Origin: DAOPYU01 sp942493245
GTDB taxonomy: Bacteria > Sumerlaeota > Sumerlaeia > UBA8349
Direction: 5' to 3'
Assembly: GCA_942493245.1 (NCBI GenBank)
Contig: OW818685.1
Coordinates: forward strand, 4,340,001-4,404,000
DNA length: 64,000 nt
Of this stretch, positions 54,107 to 62,600 are shown in pieces. Numbering within the stretch: position 1 is the stretch's first letter; the number at the start of each line of letters is the position of its first letter. The notes under the pieces were generated by a model. The model made no database searches. It saw nothing but the letters and a program-made list of their open reading frames with translations, and was not told where the DNA came from. A program made the position numbers and the translations under genes.

Positions 54107-54608
54107 GCAACAGGTCCAGGTAAGCGCCCTCGATCAGGTTTTCCGGCGCGATACCGAGCCGTTCCATCAGGTCGTGCGCAATAGCGGCGCCTTCCGTTTC
54201 CGATTGTCCCTCCCGCAAAACCACCTCGAGTTCCATGAAACAACCCAACCCCTCAACCTCATCCAGATGGACCCGGGTTTGCCCCACGAGATAGAGAATT
54301 CTCGTTTTGCGCACACGGCCCAACTCGCCAAGCGCCTCGCCTAACACCGCCCGCACCCCCTCCGGATCATCCGTCCGGGAAATCCGATAGTGGCAGGTCT
54401 TGGGGCCGGTGGCGTCGGGCCGGTCGTAATAAATCAGTTCGCCCTGCGAGTCGGAAAGCGTGCGAAGTTTGAGCCGTCCCGCCGGGGTGATGAAGAAGGT
54501 GTCGTCCTGTTGGATCGTCTGCCCGGCTGAACCGCTCAAGGCTTCGGCGCGCGCCTGGAGAGCCTGAAAGTCCGGAACTGCGGCTTTGATTTCGATGTTA
54601 GCGGGCAT
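54072..54608 (-). CDS. CYTH-domain protein (class IV adenylate cyclase-like)
   Basis: 178 residues from the ATG at 54608, inside the end of the macro gene (11-base overlap). MPANIEIKAAVPDFQAL is the usual beginning of CyaB-type class IV proteins; the triphosphate tunnel continues with DDTFFITPAGRLKLR, YRISRT, KTRILYLV and VHLDEVEGLGCFMELEV. Members act on triphosphates: cAMP synthesis, thiamine triphosphate or inorganic triphosphate hydrolysis. Which one cannot be told. Last gene of the hldE / kinase / macro operon. Confidence 0.88.
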   Translation of the reverse strand: MPANIEIKAAVPDFQALQARAEALSGSAGQTIQQDDTFFITPAGRLKLRTLSDSQGELIYYDRPDATGPKTCHYRISRTDDPEGVRAVLGEALGELGRVRKTRILYLVGQTRVHLDEVEGLGCFMELEVVLREGQSETEGAAIAHDLMERLGIAPENLIEGAYLDLLLRKPRCADREP

Positions 54609-55170
54609 GGTCGCTCTCTCCGAGGGTCTTGCGAAAATGTTCAAGAAAAACCCGGCAGGTGAGTTCGTCGAAATTGCAGAAGCGCACTTCGCGGGTGGGA
54701 GTCTGAGGGTTTTCCTTCAGAAATTGCAGGGTGGTGTCGAGGAGAACCTCCGCGCACCGTTCCTTGGGGTACCCGAAAATGCCGGAACTGATGGCGGGCA
54801 GAGAGATCGAGGCGAAGTTTTGTCTGGCCGCCAGTTTCAGACTTTCCCACACGGCGCTCTTCAGTTTGGCGTCCTCATCCCCCTCCCCCATTCGGGGTCC
54901 GACGGCGTGGATCACCGCCCGGGCGAGGAGATGGCCCGCGCCGGTGAGTGCGACATGCCCCACGGGCACGGGGGCGACCCGGTCGCTTTGCTCCTGGATG
55001 ACTTGGCCGCCCCGGCGGACAATGGCCCCGGCCACTCCGCCGCCGTGCGCGAGGCGCGAATTGGCCGCGTTGACAATGGCATCCACCGGTTCATCGGTGA
55101 GATCCCCCAGAACGACACACAACCGGACGCCGCATTCGAGGCGTTTTTCCCACAGAATTTGTTGGCTCAT
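54598..55170 (-). CDS. Macro-domain protein (ADP-ribose-binding, deacetylase-like)
   Basis: 190 residues, GGAG seven bases upstream. Macro motifs: VVLGDLTDEPVDAIVNAANS, LAHGGGVAGAIVRRGG, HAVGP and SLPAISSGIFGYPKERCAEV. These bind ADP-ribose and in YmdB/MacroD-type enzymes remove acetyl groups from O-acetyl-ADP-ribose or ADP-ribose from proteins. Cytoplasmic. The stop overlaps the CYTH start, so the two are translationally coupled; the histidine kinase gene ends 55 bases upstream. Confidence 0.93.
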   Translation of the reverse strand: MSQQILWEKRLECGVRLCVVLGDLTDEPVDAIVNAANSRLAHGGGVAGAIVRRGGQVIQEQSDRVAPVPVGHVALTGAGHLLARAVIHAVGPRMGEGDEDAKLKSAVWESLKLAARQNFASISLPAISSGIFGYPKERCAEVLLDTTLQFLKENPQTPTREVRFCNFDELTCRVFLEHFRKTLGESDHAR

Positions 55171-55225
55171 GAGGGGTCTCCAACCTCGGGATTCCGGTAA
55201 TCGCCTGCTGGAACGGCTCCTTTTC

Positions 55226-56731
55226 TTATTCCACCGACGGCTTAACCGGAACCGCCGGAAGAATCAGTTCCACCATGGTGCCTTTCCCTTCGGCGCTTTC
55301 GATGTTGATCTTGCCACGACATTCCGTCACGAGCTGGTAACAGATCGCCAGCCCCAGACCGGTCCCCTGCGCCTTTGACGTATAGAACGGGTCGAAGATG
55401 TGGCGAAGCTCGCGCGCCGGGATGCCGCACCCCCGATCAGTCACGGTAATGCGGACCTGAGTGCCGTTGCGACGCGTCTGGAATTCAACCACGATGGACT
55501 GGTTGGAGTCGGACGCCTCGATGGCGTTCATGATGAGGTTCATCATGACCTGCCGGAACGCGGTGGAGTTCATGCCGACATTGGGCGGGTTCTGGTCGGC
55601 CCGGAGTTCAAGAGGAACGGCCGCCTTGTCCCCTTTCCGGAGGAGTTGCATGAGGTTTTCGATAATCTCGATGGGGCGGGCCTGGTCGTCCGGCTGGCGC
55701 ACGTCGGGCCGCGCGAACTGGAGGTAATCGGCCACCAGGTGGCCGAGCCGTTCGACCTCTTCGGTGATGTCGTCCACCATCTCGCGCCTGGGATCGTTCT
55801 CCTCGAAATCGGACCGTAACCCCTCCGCCAGGGCGCGGATGATCCCGAGCGGGTTGCGCAATTCGTGGGCAATACCGGCGGAAAGCGTCCCCATCGCCTG
55901 AAGCCGGTCGGCGTGGGCCGCGGTTGCGGACATGCGCACAAAGGCCCCCATGAGGCGATAGAACAGCAGGGCGACGATGGCGGTCAGACCCGTGACCACA
56001 CAGGCGAGGGAAAGGCCGAGTTTTCGGATCTCGAGGGGTTGCTTGAGTCCATTGTAGGGCACCTCGATGCGCAGAATGGCGCCCACCTCACCTCTTCTTT
56101 TCCCGGATGCAATATAAACGGGGGAATACTGGTGAAGCACTTGAGGCTCATCCAGAGTGCGGGGAACGGTGACCGTGACACTCGTGCCGCTTGCGGCGGA
56201 AAGAAAAGCGTCTTCGTCGTTCTTCCGGAAATTGGGCAATGTGCCGGAAGTCAGTTTGTTCGAAGAGTCGCAGATCACATATTTCTGTGGATAAAAAAGG
56301 ACAACTGAAGCGTCGCCGGTAGCGGCAGCGGTGATTCTCGAAACTCTTTCGAGAGTGCTCGGGACCGCGTCTATATTCTCCAGAGCTCTCCTGACGGATT
56401 CGAATTCCTTCTTCCAGGCCCTGTCTATCTCCTCTTTCGAGGTTCCGGTTGTCTGGGAATCTTTTCCCACGGCCTCGACCGGCTCCGGGATATTGATGGT
56501 CGTCATGTAGTAATCGGCGACACTGGCAATACTGGACTGATAAGCCTCGGCCACATATTTGAGGAACCGCTGATTCTTTTGCACCTCGTCGTTCTTGGCT
56601 TCCTGGAAACGACGGTAAATCTGGTAGCCGCTCAGGAACGAGATGAGCAGGGTAGCCACCAGCAAAAGCGTCGCCAGCATGAACGGCGCCGCAGTCTGAT
56701 ACGAGGTCTTGGGGAAAATGCGTCCCAGCAT
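55226..56731 (-). CDS. Membrane sensor histidine kinase
   Basis: 501 residues. Two transmembrane helices (about 17-38 and 238-262) enclose a periplasmic sensor of about 200 residues (YYMTTINIPEPVEA..., VVLFYPQKYVICDSSN...). The cytoplasmic part has the dimerisation box GIAHELRNPLG with phosphoacceptor His289, then N box MMNLIMNAIEAS, G1 DRGCGIP and G2 GTGLGLAICYQL. No receiver domain. Twelve bases separate it from hldE, so it is transcribed with that gene. No cognate regulator lies nearby; NtrB/AtoS-like kinases of this type usually pair with sigma-54 activators. Confidence 0.92.
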   Translation of the reverse strand: MLGRIFPKTSYQTAAPFMLATLLLVATLLISFLSGYQIYRRFQEAKNDEVQKNQRFLKYVAEAYQSSIASVADYYMTTINIPEPVEAVGKDSQTTGTSKEEIDRAWKKEFESVRRALENIDAVPSTLERVSRITAAATGDASVVLFYPQKYVICDSSNKLTSGTLPNFRKNDEDAFLSAASGTSVTVTVPRTLDEPQVLHQYSPVYIASGKRRGEVGAILRIEVPYNGLKQPLEIRKLGLSLACVVTGLTAIVALLFYRLMGAFVRMSATAAHADRLQAMGTLSAGIAHELRNPLGIIRALAEGLRSDFEENDPRREMVDDITEEVERLGHLVADYLQFARPDVRQPDDQARPIEIIENLMQLLRKGDKAAVPLELRADQNPPNVGMNSTAFRQVMMNLIMNAIEASDSNQSIVVEFQTRRNGTQVRITVTDRGCGIPARELRHIFDPFYTSKAQGTGLGLAICYQLVTECRGKINIESAEGKGTMVELILPAVPVKPSVE

Positions 56732-56743
56732 GGCGGAGGGTTC

Positions 56744-58303
56744 CTACCGACTGCGCCGCTTCGCGGTTTTCTTTGCGGAAGAAGCGTCACCGCACTTTTC
56801 AACAATCGTGGCCAGGTGTTGAGCGCCCGGACCGGATTGCACACGCAACTGCCGCACGACGCCGCCATAGTTCTCTACGATTTCGCGCCCCACCACGCGG
56901 TCCTGGGGCAGATTGTCTCCCTTGACCAGAATATCGGGCCGCAATCCCTCGAGCAGCGGCTCGGGGGTCAGGTCGTCGAAGAAAACAACGTAATCCACCA
57001 CCTCCAGGGCCGAGAGGATGGCCGCGCGCTCCTCTTGGGGCAGGATGGGGCGACTGGCGCCTTTCAGGGCGCGCACCGAGCGGTCGGTGTTCAGTCCCAC
57101 CACCAGAATATCCCCCAGACGCCGCGCCTCGTGGAGAAAGCGGATGTGGCCGGTGTGCAGAAGGTCGAAACAACCGTTCGTGAAAACCACCTTGCGTCCC
57201 GTACTCTGCTGATTGGCCAGAAGGCCCTTCAATTCTTCGATCGAGCGGATTTTCGAAACGGCGCCGCCGCCCGTCACCGCGTTCTTCAACTCCTGCGGAG
57301 TCACGGCAGCCACGCCGAGTTTCCCCACGACGATGCCGCCCGCATGATTGGCCAGCGCCGCCGCATCGTCCAACGGCAGACCGGCCGCCAAGCCGAGCGT
57401 CAGGGTGGCGATGGTGGTGTCGCCCGCGCCGCTCACATCGAAGACCTCGCGCGCCCGCGCCGGGATGCGGACCACGCGTCTGGCCGGACGCAGGATGGCC
57501 ATGCCTTCCGGTCCCAAGGTGATGACGAGCGCCTTGAGATCGCACTTCTTCATCAGGAGCCGCCCGGCGCGTTCAAGGTCTGCGTCGTTTTGAATCGAAT
57601 ACCCCACGGCGAGGGTCGCCTCACGCAGATTGGGCGTGAGGAGGTCCGCGCCCCGGTATTTCGAGTAATCCTGTCCCTTCGGGTCCACCAGAACGGGCAC
57701 ACCGAGCCGATGCGCTTCCGCGAGGCTGGCTGAGATGACATCCGAACCAAGCGCTCCCTTGGCATAGTCGCTCAAAAGCACCGCGCCACACTTCCGGGCC
57801 TGCCGCCGGACAGAGGCAACGAGTTTGTCCGTAATCTTGTCATCCAGAGGCGTTGTTTCTTCCCGATCGATCCGGAGCAGTTGCTGTCCCATGCTCATGA
57901 CGCGCGTCTTGAGTGTGGTGGGCCGTCCTTCAACACACAGAACCCCCGAGGTGTCTATACCGGCCTTCTGAAGGAGTTCCCGCATCTGGGCGCCCGCTTC
58001 ATCGCGTCCGATGGTTCCCACCAGGAAGGCCTTGCCCCCGAGCGAGGTGATATTGTGAGCGACGTTGGCAGCGCCGCCCAGCCCCCAGGTGTCGCGCTCG
58101 TGGCGCACAATCGGGACGGGCGCTTCGGGCGTGGTGCGCTCGACGCTGCCCCAGAGGCAATGGTCCAGAATCAAGTCGCCGACGATGAGTACACTCTTGC
58201 CTGCCAGAGGTTTGAGATCCGACGCGATCAGGCTGTCGAGCGAAAGGGCGGATTGGGAAAGCAGACCGGCGGAACGAGAGACCGGGGAAGATTTTGGGGA
58301 CAT
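56744..58303 (-). CDS. hldE: Bifunctional D-beta-D-heptose 7-phosphate kinase / 1-phosphate adenylyltransferase
   Basis: 519 residues from the ATG at 58303, AAGGAG six bases before it. Residues about 30-360 are a ribokinase-type kinase (VLIVGDLILDHCLWG, WGLGGAANVAHNI, LLTPNLREATLAVG, VSGAGDTTIATLTLGL); residues 385-519 are a nucleotidyltransferase with FTNGCFDLLHTGHIRFL (HTGH) and NTDRSVRALKGASRPI. The two steps make ADP-heptose for the lipopolysaccharide inner core, implying a Gram-negative envelope. The full-length fusion is as in Escherichia coli HldE. First gene of the operon with the histidine kinase. Confidence 0.95.
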   Translation of the reverse strand: MSPKSSPVSRSAGLLSQSALSLDSLIASDLKPLAGKSVLIVGDLILDHCLWGSVERTTPEAPVPIVRHERDTWGLGGAANVAHNITSLGGKAFLVGTIGRDEAGAQMRELLQKAGIDTSGVLCVEGRPTTLKTRVMSMGQQLLRIDREETTPLDDKITDKLVASVRRQARKCGAVLLSDYAKGALGSDVISASLAEAHRLGVPVLVDPKGQDYSKYRGADLLTPNLREATLAVGYSIQNDADLERAGRLLMKKCDLKALVITLGPEGMAILRPARRVVRIPARAREVFDVSGAGDTTIATLTLGLAAGLPLDDAAALANHAGGIVVGKLGVAAVTPQELKNAVTGGGAVSKIRSIEELKGLLANQQSTGRKVVFTNGCFDLLHTGHIRFLHEARRLGDILVVGLNTDRSVRALKGASRPILPQEERAAILSALEVVDYVVFFDDLTPEPLLEGLRPDILVKGDNLPQDRVVGREIVENYGGVVRQLRVQSGPGAQHLATIVEKCGDASSAKKTAKRRSR

Positions 58304-58492
58304 GACGGCTCCTTGAAATAACGACACGGTCCCTCCTGGGACGGCTCAAACAATCGTCCGCGCAGGAATCGAATCCACTCTAATGCCCGTTTCCATTTTT
58401 TGCAACAGAGCTGTGACGCGGTTTTGGGGGTGGCGCCGGAACTCCCCGGGAACTCCTCGTTGTCTAGTCGAGAGACGATCCCCCTGTTTTAT

Positions 58493-58620
58493 CTAAAAAC
58501 CGCAGTTGAGCGTCCCTGCCCCGGCTTTACTCCAGGCGGGCGAGACGCCCGCCCTCCCAGGAAACGCCCATTCTTATAGGGAGAAAGCGGTTGCCGGGAT
58601 CGCCAATCTCCTGATTGGCG
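58493..58620. repeat. Composite intergenic repeat upstream of hldE
   Basis: In the 325-base gap before the IS1634 element: CTAAAAACCGCAGTTGA (58493-58509, an IS1380-type end), GGCGGGCGAGACGCCCGCC, a 15-base word AAACGCCCATTCTTA, GGGAGAAAGCGGTTGCCGGG and the palindrome CGCCAATC-TCCT-GATTGGCG (58601-58620). The last 80 bases recur inverted at about 36009-36095. Confidence 0.75.
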
Positions 58621-58628
58621 CGGCCAGT

Positions 58629-60656
58629 TAGCCCATCTTCCGCAGTTCATCTGCAAGATTTGCATATTTCTTCGATTTTTCTGTTTTTCTGAGCGAAAGT
58701 CGCCACTACATTCTGGATTTTTTTCGGGCGGTTGGGAAGGAAGAGACCGAGTCGGTCGAGGAGGATCGCCAGGTGGGACTCGGGGCGGCTGACTGTGCGC
58801 AGGCGGATATCCGGGCCGGCGCCGGTGGGCAGGACGACGTCGAGCGAGCGCACCTCGCGCATCTCTTCGAGCAGTTTGCGCGGGGCGTTGCCCAGGGCGC
58901 TCGCGCCCATCCACTGCTGAAGGGTACGCCAGAGGACCAGCGAGAGGAAGCGGACGAGGATGTGCGCCTGCACGCGGTCCTGTTTGCGGTGAAAGACCGG
59001 GCGCAGGCCCAGGTCGTGTTTGGCGATGCGGAACGAGTCCTCGATCTGTGTCAGGCCGATGTAGGTGCGCCAGAGTTCCTCGGCGCTTTTGCCCGTCAGG
59101 TTGGTGCGCAGCAGGTAGGCGCCGTCGGCCCGAGCGGCCCATTCCTCGAGTTCGGTCTTGCGCCGCACGACGATCGTCAGGCGTTTTTTCGTCTTCTCGA
59201 CGGCCTTGGCCTGCTCGGAGATCTCGACCTCGAACAGGCGCGCCGCGGCGGGATACGTCGCAAAGAGGCGACCCACGCGCCGTTCGGCGCGGCCCAGGCC
59301 CCGCAGTGCGCGCGTGGGCGCTTGAGCCTGTCCCTGCATTTTCTCCAGCGCCTGGGCGAGTTTCACGACCTGGCGTGAGCGCATCGCCTTCTCTTTCTCG
59401 GCCCGCAGGGGTGAACGGCACAGCACGAACGTTTCGGTTTCGTTGCCCGGCGCGGCGCAGAGTTTGACCTCCACGCCCGGCTCGATCTTCGACCAGTCGG
59501 ACTCGTCGAGCAACTGCCGCTCGAATTGTTTGAGCATCGCCCGGGGTGTCCCCACAAGCCACGAAGCCCCCTGCTCGCGCAGCATCTCGAGGTTCTCTTC
59601 GCTCACCATGCCGCGGTCCATCACCCACGCGCGCCGCTCGTGGTCGTACTTCTCGCGCATCGTCGCGACGATCTCCTCGACCGTCGTCACGTCCGTGCGG
59701 TTGCCGTCGAAGACCTCGTAGGTCAGAGGCAGGCCCTCCGGAGTCACCACGAGGGCGATGCAGACCTGCTTGCAATCGGGGCGCGAGTCGCGCGAGTAAC
59801 CCCGCTGAGCCTGCGGGTTGCCGTCGCAAAGCCCCTCGAAATACGTCGAGGTGATGTCGTAGAGCAGCAGGTCGAACTCCGTGCCGAAGAGCTCGCCGTA
59901 GACTCGCTGAAAATGCCGGAACAGGCCATCCTTGTGCGGCAAAAGCGCGTCGAGGCCCCGGTAGAGCCGGTCGTCGTTGACCTTCTCCGGCGCCACGCCC
60001 AACAGATCGTCCAGCGCCGTCTTGCCGTACCAGAAATCCGCGATCTGAAGTTCGCTCGACGGCGCGCAGAACCGCGCCAGCGCCAGCACGCACGCCATCG
60101 TCGCCCACGGAATCTCCTCGCGTCCGGCCTCCATCGCCCCGCCGAAGAACGAATCCAGCCCCAGCCGCCGCCACAGCGCCAGCCCCAGATACACGTCCCC
60201 AAAACTCCGCAGCCGCTCGACCCGCACCCCTTTCACATCCACCGTCGCCCACTCGGGCGCCTCGGGCGCAGCGTTGAAAAAGTCCGCTCTTCGAGCCTTG
60301 CCGTCGAGGATGTCGCCAATGTGCTCCCACCCCACCCGCGCCTCCTCGTCCAACCCCGGCAACTTGCCCAGCGTCGCCACCACCCGCTGGCGCGGCCCCC
60401 GCGCCGTGCGAACCGACTCGACCAGCGACCAGGATTCATACGTCTCCCCCTGCTTGTTGCGCCGGCTGCGCTTCAGATACATGGCCCCGCCCCTCGCTTT
60501 CTGAGGGACAATTCTCGGGAAAAACCAAACGGTTGTCAACGGGGTGGTCGCCACTACACGGGGTTTTCGCAGTCCACGCAACACAAGATCAAGAATCTAC
60601 GCGGAAAAAGAGCGAAAATAACACCCCAAAGGGATCATGCTGCGGAAGATGGGGTA
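58629..60656 (-). mobile_element. IS1634-family insertion sequence
   Basis: About 2028 bp between inverted repeats TAGCCCATCTTCCGCAG (58629-58645) and its inverse at 60640-60656 (one mismatch). I could not find a clean target duplication outside these repeats. GTCGCCACTACA occurs in direct orientation at 58699-58710 and 60547-60558 inside the element. Confidence 0.7.
58647..60482 (-). CDS. IS1634-family DDE transposase
   Basis: 611 residues from the ATG at 60482 (MYLKRSRRNKQGETYESW, usual start of the family; GAGGGG upstream). Catalytic region: LLLYDITSTYFEGLC, AWVMDRGMVSEENLEM and TQIEDSFRIAKHDLGLRPVFH with the expected acidic residues; KQVCIALVVTPEGLPLTYEV is a family signature. Uninterrupted and of normal length. 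The stop lies almost at the left inverted repeat. Confidence 0.93.
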   Translation of the reverse strand: MYLKRSRRNKQGETYESWSLVESVRTARGPRQRVVATLGKLPGLDEEARVGWEHIGDILDGKARRADFFNAAPEAPEWATVDVKGVRVERLRSFGDVYLGLALWRRLGLDSFFGGAMEAGREEIPWATMACVLALARFCAPSSELQIADFWYGKTALDDLLGVAPEKVNDDRLYRGLDALLPHKDGLFRHFQRVYGELFGTEFDLLLYDITSTYFEGLCDGNPQAQRGYSRDSRPDCKQVCIALVVTPEGLPLTYEVFDGNRTDVTTVEEIVATMREKYDHERRAWVMDRGMVSEENLEMLREQGASWLVGTPRAMLKQFERQLLDESDWSKIEPGVEVKLCAAPGNETETFVLCRSPLRAEKEKAMRSRQVVKLAQALEKMQGQAQAPTRALRGLGRAERRVGRLFATYPAAARLFEVEISEQAKAVEKTKKRLTIVVRRKTELEEWAARADGAYLLRTNLTGKSAEELWRTYIGLTQIEDSFRIAKHDLGLRPVFHRKQDRVQAHILVRFLSLVLWRTLQQWMGASALGNAPRKLLEEMREVRSLDVVLPTGAGPDIRLRTVSRPESHLAILLDRLGLFLPNRPKKIQNVVATFAQKNRKIEEICKSCR

Positions 60657-60755
60657 GACTCACCCCAAAGGTGACCGAGCCAAAACCTTTTTCGCCCCAG
60701 AACACAAGAACAAAGGACTCGTTTTCTGTCCTCAACTGCTGTTTTTATGGGGTTA

Positions 60756-60861
60756 TTCTGGGTTTCCCCGCTTTCGCTGGAATGACGAAAAACGCGATTG
60801 TGTTTTGGCCCCGATGCGAAAAACTCACCCAAAATTTAACCACAAATTCTTTCAAAGAACC
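60756..60861. repeat. Dispersed repeat, copy 3
   Basis: About 105 bases like 16574-16676 and, inverted, 26784-26880: TCGCTGGAATGACGAAAA, TGTTTTGGCCCCGATGCG and AAATTCTTTCAAAGAACC. An IS1380-end-like TCAACTGCTGTTTTTATGG precedes it at 60732-60750. The rest of 60657-60971 holds only this and the terminator at 60872. Confidence 0.8.
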
Positions 60862-60871
60862 CAAAAAAGAA

Positions 60872-60912
60872 CCCCTGTATCACCCTCCTTGGAAAGGGGG
60901 ATGATACAGGGG
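60872..60912 (-). terminator. Strong terminator after the GH109-like gene
   Basis: A nearly complete hairpin: CCCCTGTATCACCCTCCTT at 60872-60890 against 60894-60912 with two mismatches and a three-base loop. On the minus strand it is followed directly by TTCTTTTTT. It begins 60 bases after the GH109-like stop codon. Confidence 0.8.
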
Positions 60913-60971
60913 ATTCTCTGGGGGGCACCGGAAATTAACGGCTTATCGTCCCCCTTCCTCAAACTCCGATT

Positions 60972-62315
60972 TTATTCCGTGATAATCCCGAGCGGCGCGC
61001 GATCCTTCCAGGCGCCGCGCGTGAAATCTGGAACCTTGACCGAGTCGCCGTTCTTCGCGATGGATTTCTCGCTCAGGGCCGAAATACACGACCAGGCGGC
61101 GGCATCGTACACGTCGAAGTCGGTCGGCTGTCCCTTGCGCAGGCACTCGATCAGGCGATAGTCCTCGATGAAATCCATGCCGCCGTGACCCGCCCCCTTG
61201 GATTGCTCTTCCATGAACTTCCAGAGCGGGTGTTCCCACTCGGCCTGGTACTTCGCCAGTTCCTGCCAGGCGTCCGGTCCCGTCCCCTCGATGTAGGCCA
61301 GTTCCTTGGGATACTTCTGGACGATACCCTTGGTGCCTTGAACCATATAGTCGCGGCTGTAGGGACGCGGCGTGTTGGTGTCATGCGTGATGACGATCGT
61401 TTCGCCGTTGTGCGTGCGGATGATCGTGGTGACCACGTCGCCGAGTTTGTATTTGTACTTGGCCAGTTCGTGCGACGGGCCGTACTCTTTCATTTTCGCG
61501 GCAAAGAGGTTCAGACTGCCCGAGCGGGTCGCCATGGAAACCAGGTAGTCGAACTTGTTGCCGCGGTTGATGTTCATGCACTGCGACACAGGCCCCAGGC
61601 CGTGGGTCGGGTAAAGGTCGCCATTGCGCTTCTTGGAATGATCGAGCCGCCACTGGTTCCAATAGCCGTTCGCTTCCGGGGCGAGTTTCAAGCCCCGCAG
61701 GTCGTGGCGGTAGCCGCATTCGCCGTGCAGCAGATCGCCCAGCAGCCCCTTGCGCACCATGTTGAGCACCATGAGCTCCGTGCGGTCGTAACAGCAGTTT
61801 TCCATCATGACGCAGTGGAGTCCGGTCTTCTCGGACAGTTCGACCATTTCCCAGCATTCGTCGAGCGTGACGGCGGCAGGCACTTCGGTGCAGGCGTGTT
61901 TGCCCGTCTTCATCGCATAGGTCATGACCGGCACGTGCAATTCCCAGGGCGTGGCGGTATAGACCAGATCCAGTTCCTCGGAGTCGCACATCTTCTTGTA
62001 GGCATTCTTGTCGCCGGTATAGACCTTGGGCGCTTTCTTGCCGGCGGCAACGGCCGCTTTCACGGACCCCTCGGCCTTTTCCGGGCGGATATCGCACACC
62101 GCGACCAGGTCCACACCGTCAATTTTCAGCAGGTTGTTGATGTGTCCCGACCCCTGCATCCCCATCCCGACAAAGCCCACCCGCACCCGTTCGAGGGGTT
62201 TGAGGATTTTCTTTTCCTTTGCCTGGCTGAACGAACCCAGGGAACTCAACGCAATGCCCGCGCCGGCGGCTGCGGTCACCTTCAGAAAATCTCGCCGGTT
62301 CTGTACAGTCGTCAT
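60972..62315 (-). CDS. Tat-exported Gfo/Idh/MocA-family protein, GH109-like
   Basis: 447 residues; GGAG nine bases before the ATG. Twin-arginine signal NRRDFLKVTAAAGAG, then a Rossmann domain (RVGFVGMGMQGSGHINNLL, AVCDIRPEKAEG, YTATPWELHVP, GKHACTEVPAAVTLDECW). The second domain has HDLRGLKLAPEANGYWNQWR and KKRNGDLYPTHGLGPVSQ, the signature of NAD-dependent GH109 glycosidases (alpha-N-acetylgalactosaminidase is the known activity). Export of an NAD enzyme with tightly bound cofactor fits the Tat signal. The last residues are not a standard C-terminus, but length is normal. Single transcription unit closed by the hairpin at 60872. Confidence 0.88.
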   Translation of the reverse strand: MTTVQNRRDFLKVTAAAGAGIALSSLGSFSQAKEKKILKPLERVRVGFVGMGMQGSGHINNLLKIDGVDLVAVCDIRPEKAEGSVKAAVAAGKKAPKVYTGDKNAYKKMCDSEELDLVYTATPWELHVPVMTYAMKTGKHACTEVPAAVTLDECWEMVELSEKTGLHCVMMENCCYDRTELMVLNMVRKGLLGDLLHGECGYRHDLRGLKLAPEANGYWNQWRLDHSKKRNGDLYPTHGLGPVSQCMNINRGNKFDYLVSMATRSGSLNLFAAKMKEYGPSHELAKYKYKLGDVVTTIIRTHNGETIVITHDTNTPRPYSRDYMVQGTKGIVQKYPKELAYIEGTGPDAWQELAKYQAEWEHPLWKFMEEQSKGAGHGGMDFIEDYRLIECLRKGQPTDFDVYDAAAWSCISALSEKSIAKNGDSVKVPDFTRGAWKDRAPLGIITE

Positions 62316-62527
62316 AATGCCATACTCCGTCCTGATGGTTTGAACCTCTCATGTCGGCCATCCGTCCGCGGTGCGGCGGCGCCCCGGTTATAAATGCAAT
62401 CTATGGAACTTCTGAAAAAAACGCAACGACATTTCGCAAAAGAAACAGCATCTTTTTCTCGTTCTGAAAACATGACAAGCGGTTTCCATGCGGTTTGGCC
62501 AGCAAAACCCCGCAAATAAAAGTCAAA

Positions 62528-62562
62528 GCTCCGCATCTGTCTTTTCCAGACAAATGCGGAGC
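62528..62562 (-). terminator. Terminator after the degenerate trypsin-like gene
   Basis: GCTCCGCATCTGTCT at 62528-62542 pairs with 62548-62562 (one mismatch, five-base loop). On the minus strand TTTGACTTTTATTTG follows. It lies 38 bases after the stop at 62601. The rest of 62316-62600 shows nothing else. Confidence 0.8.
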
Positions 62563-62600
62563 CAGTCCATACAGGACGCGGGATTCAGCGCCGGGGAGGC

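Noticed and set aside
50310..55170. RES enzyme and macro protein as one ADP-ribose system
   Set aside because: They are 3 kb apart, with recJ between on the other strand and different base composition; the macro gene belongs to the hldE operon.
9416..56731. Receiver protein and histidine kinase as a two-component pair
   Set aside because: They are about 46 kb apart in different transcription units; nothing in the sequence links them.
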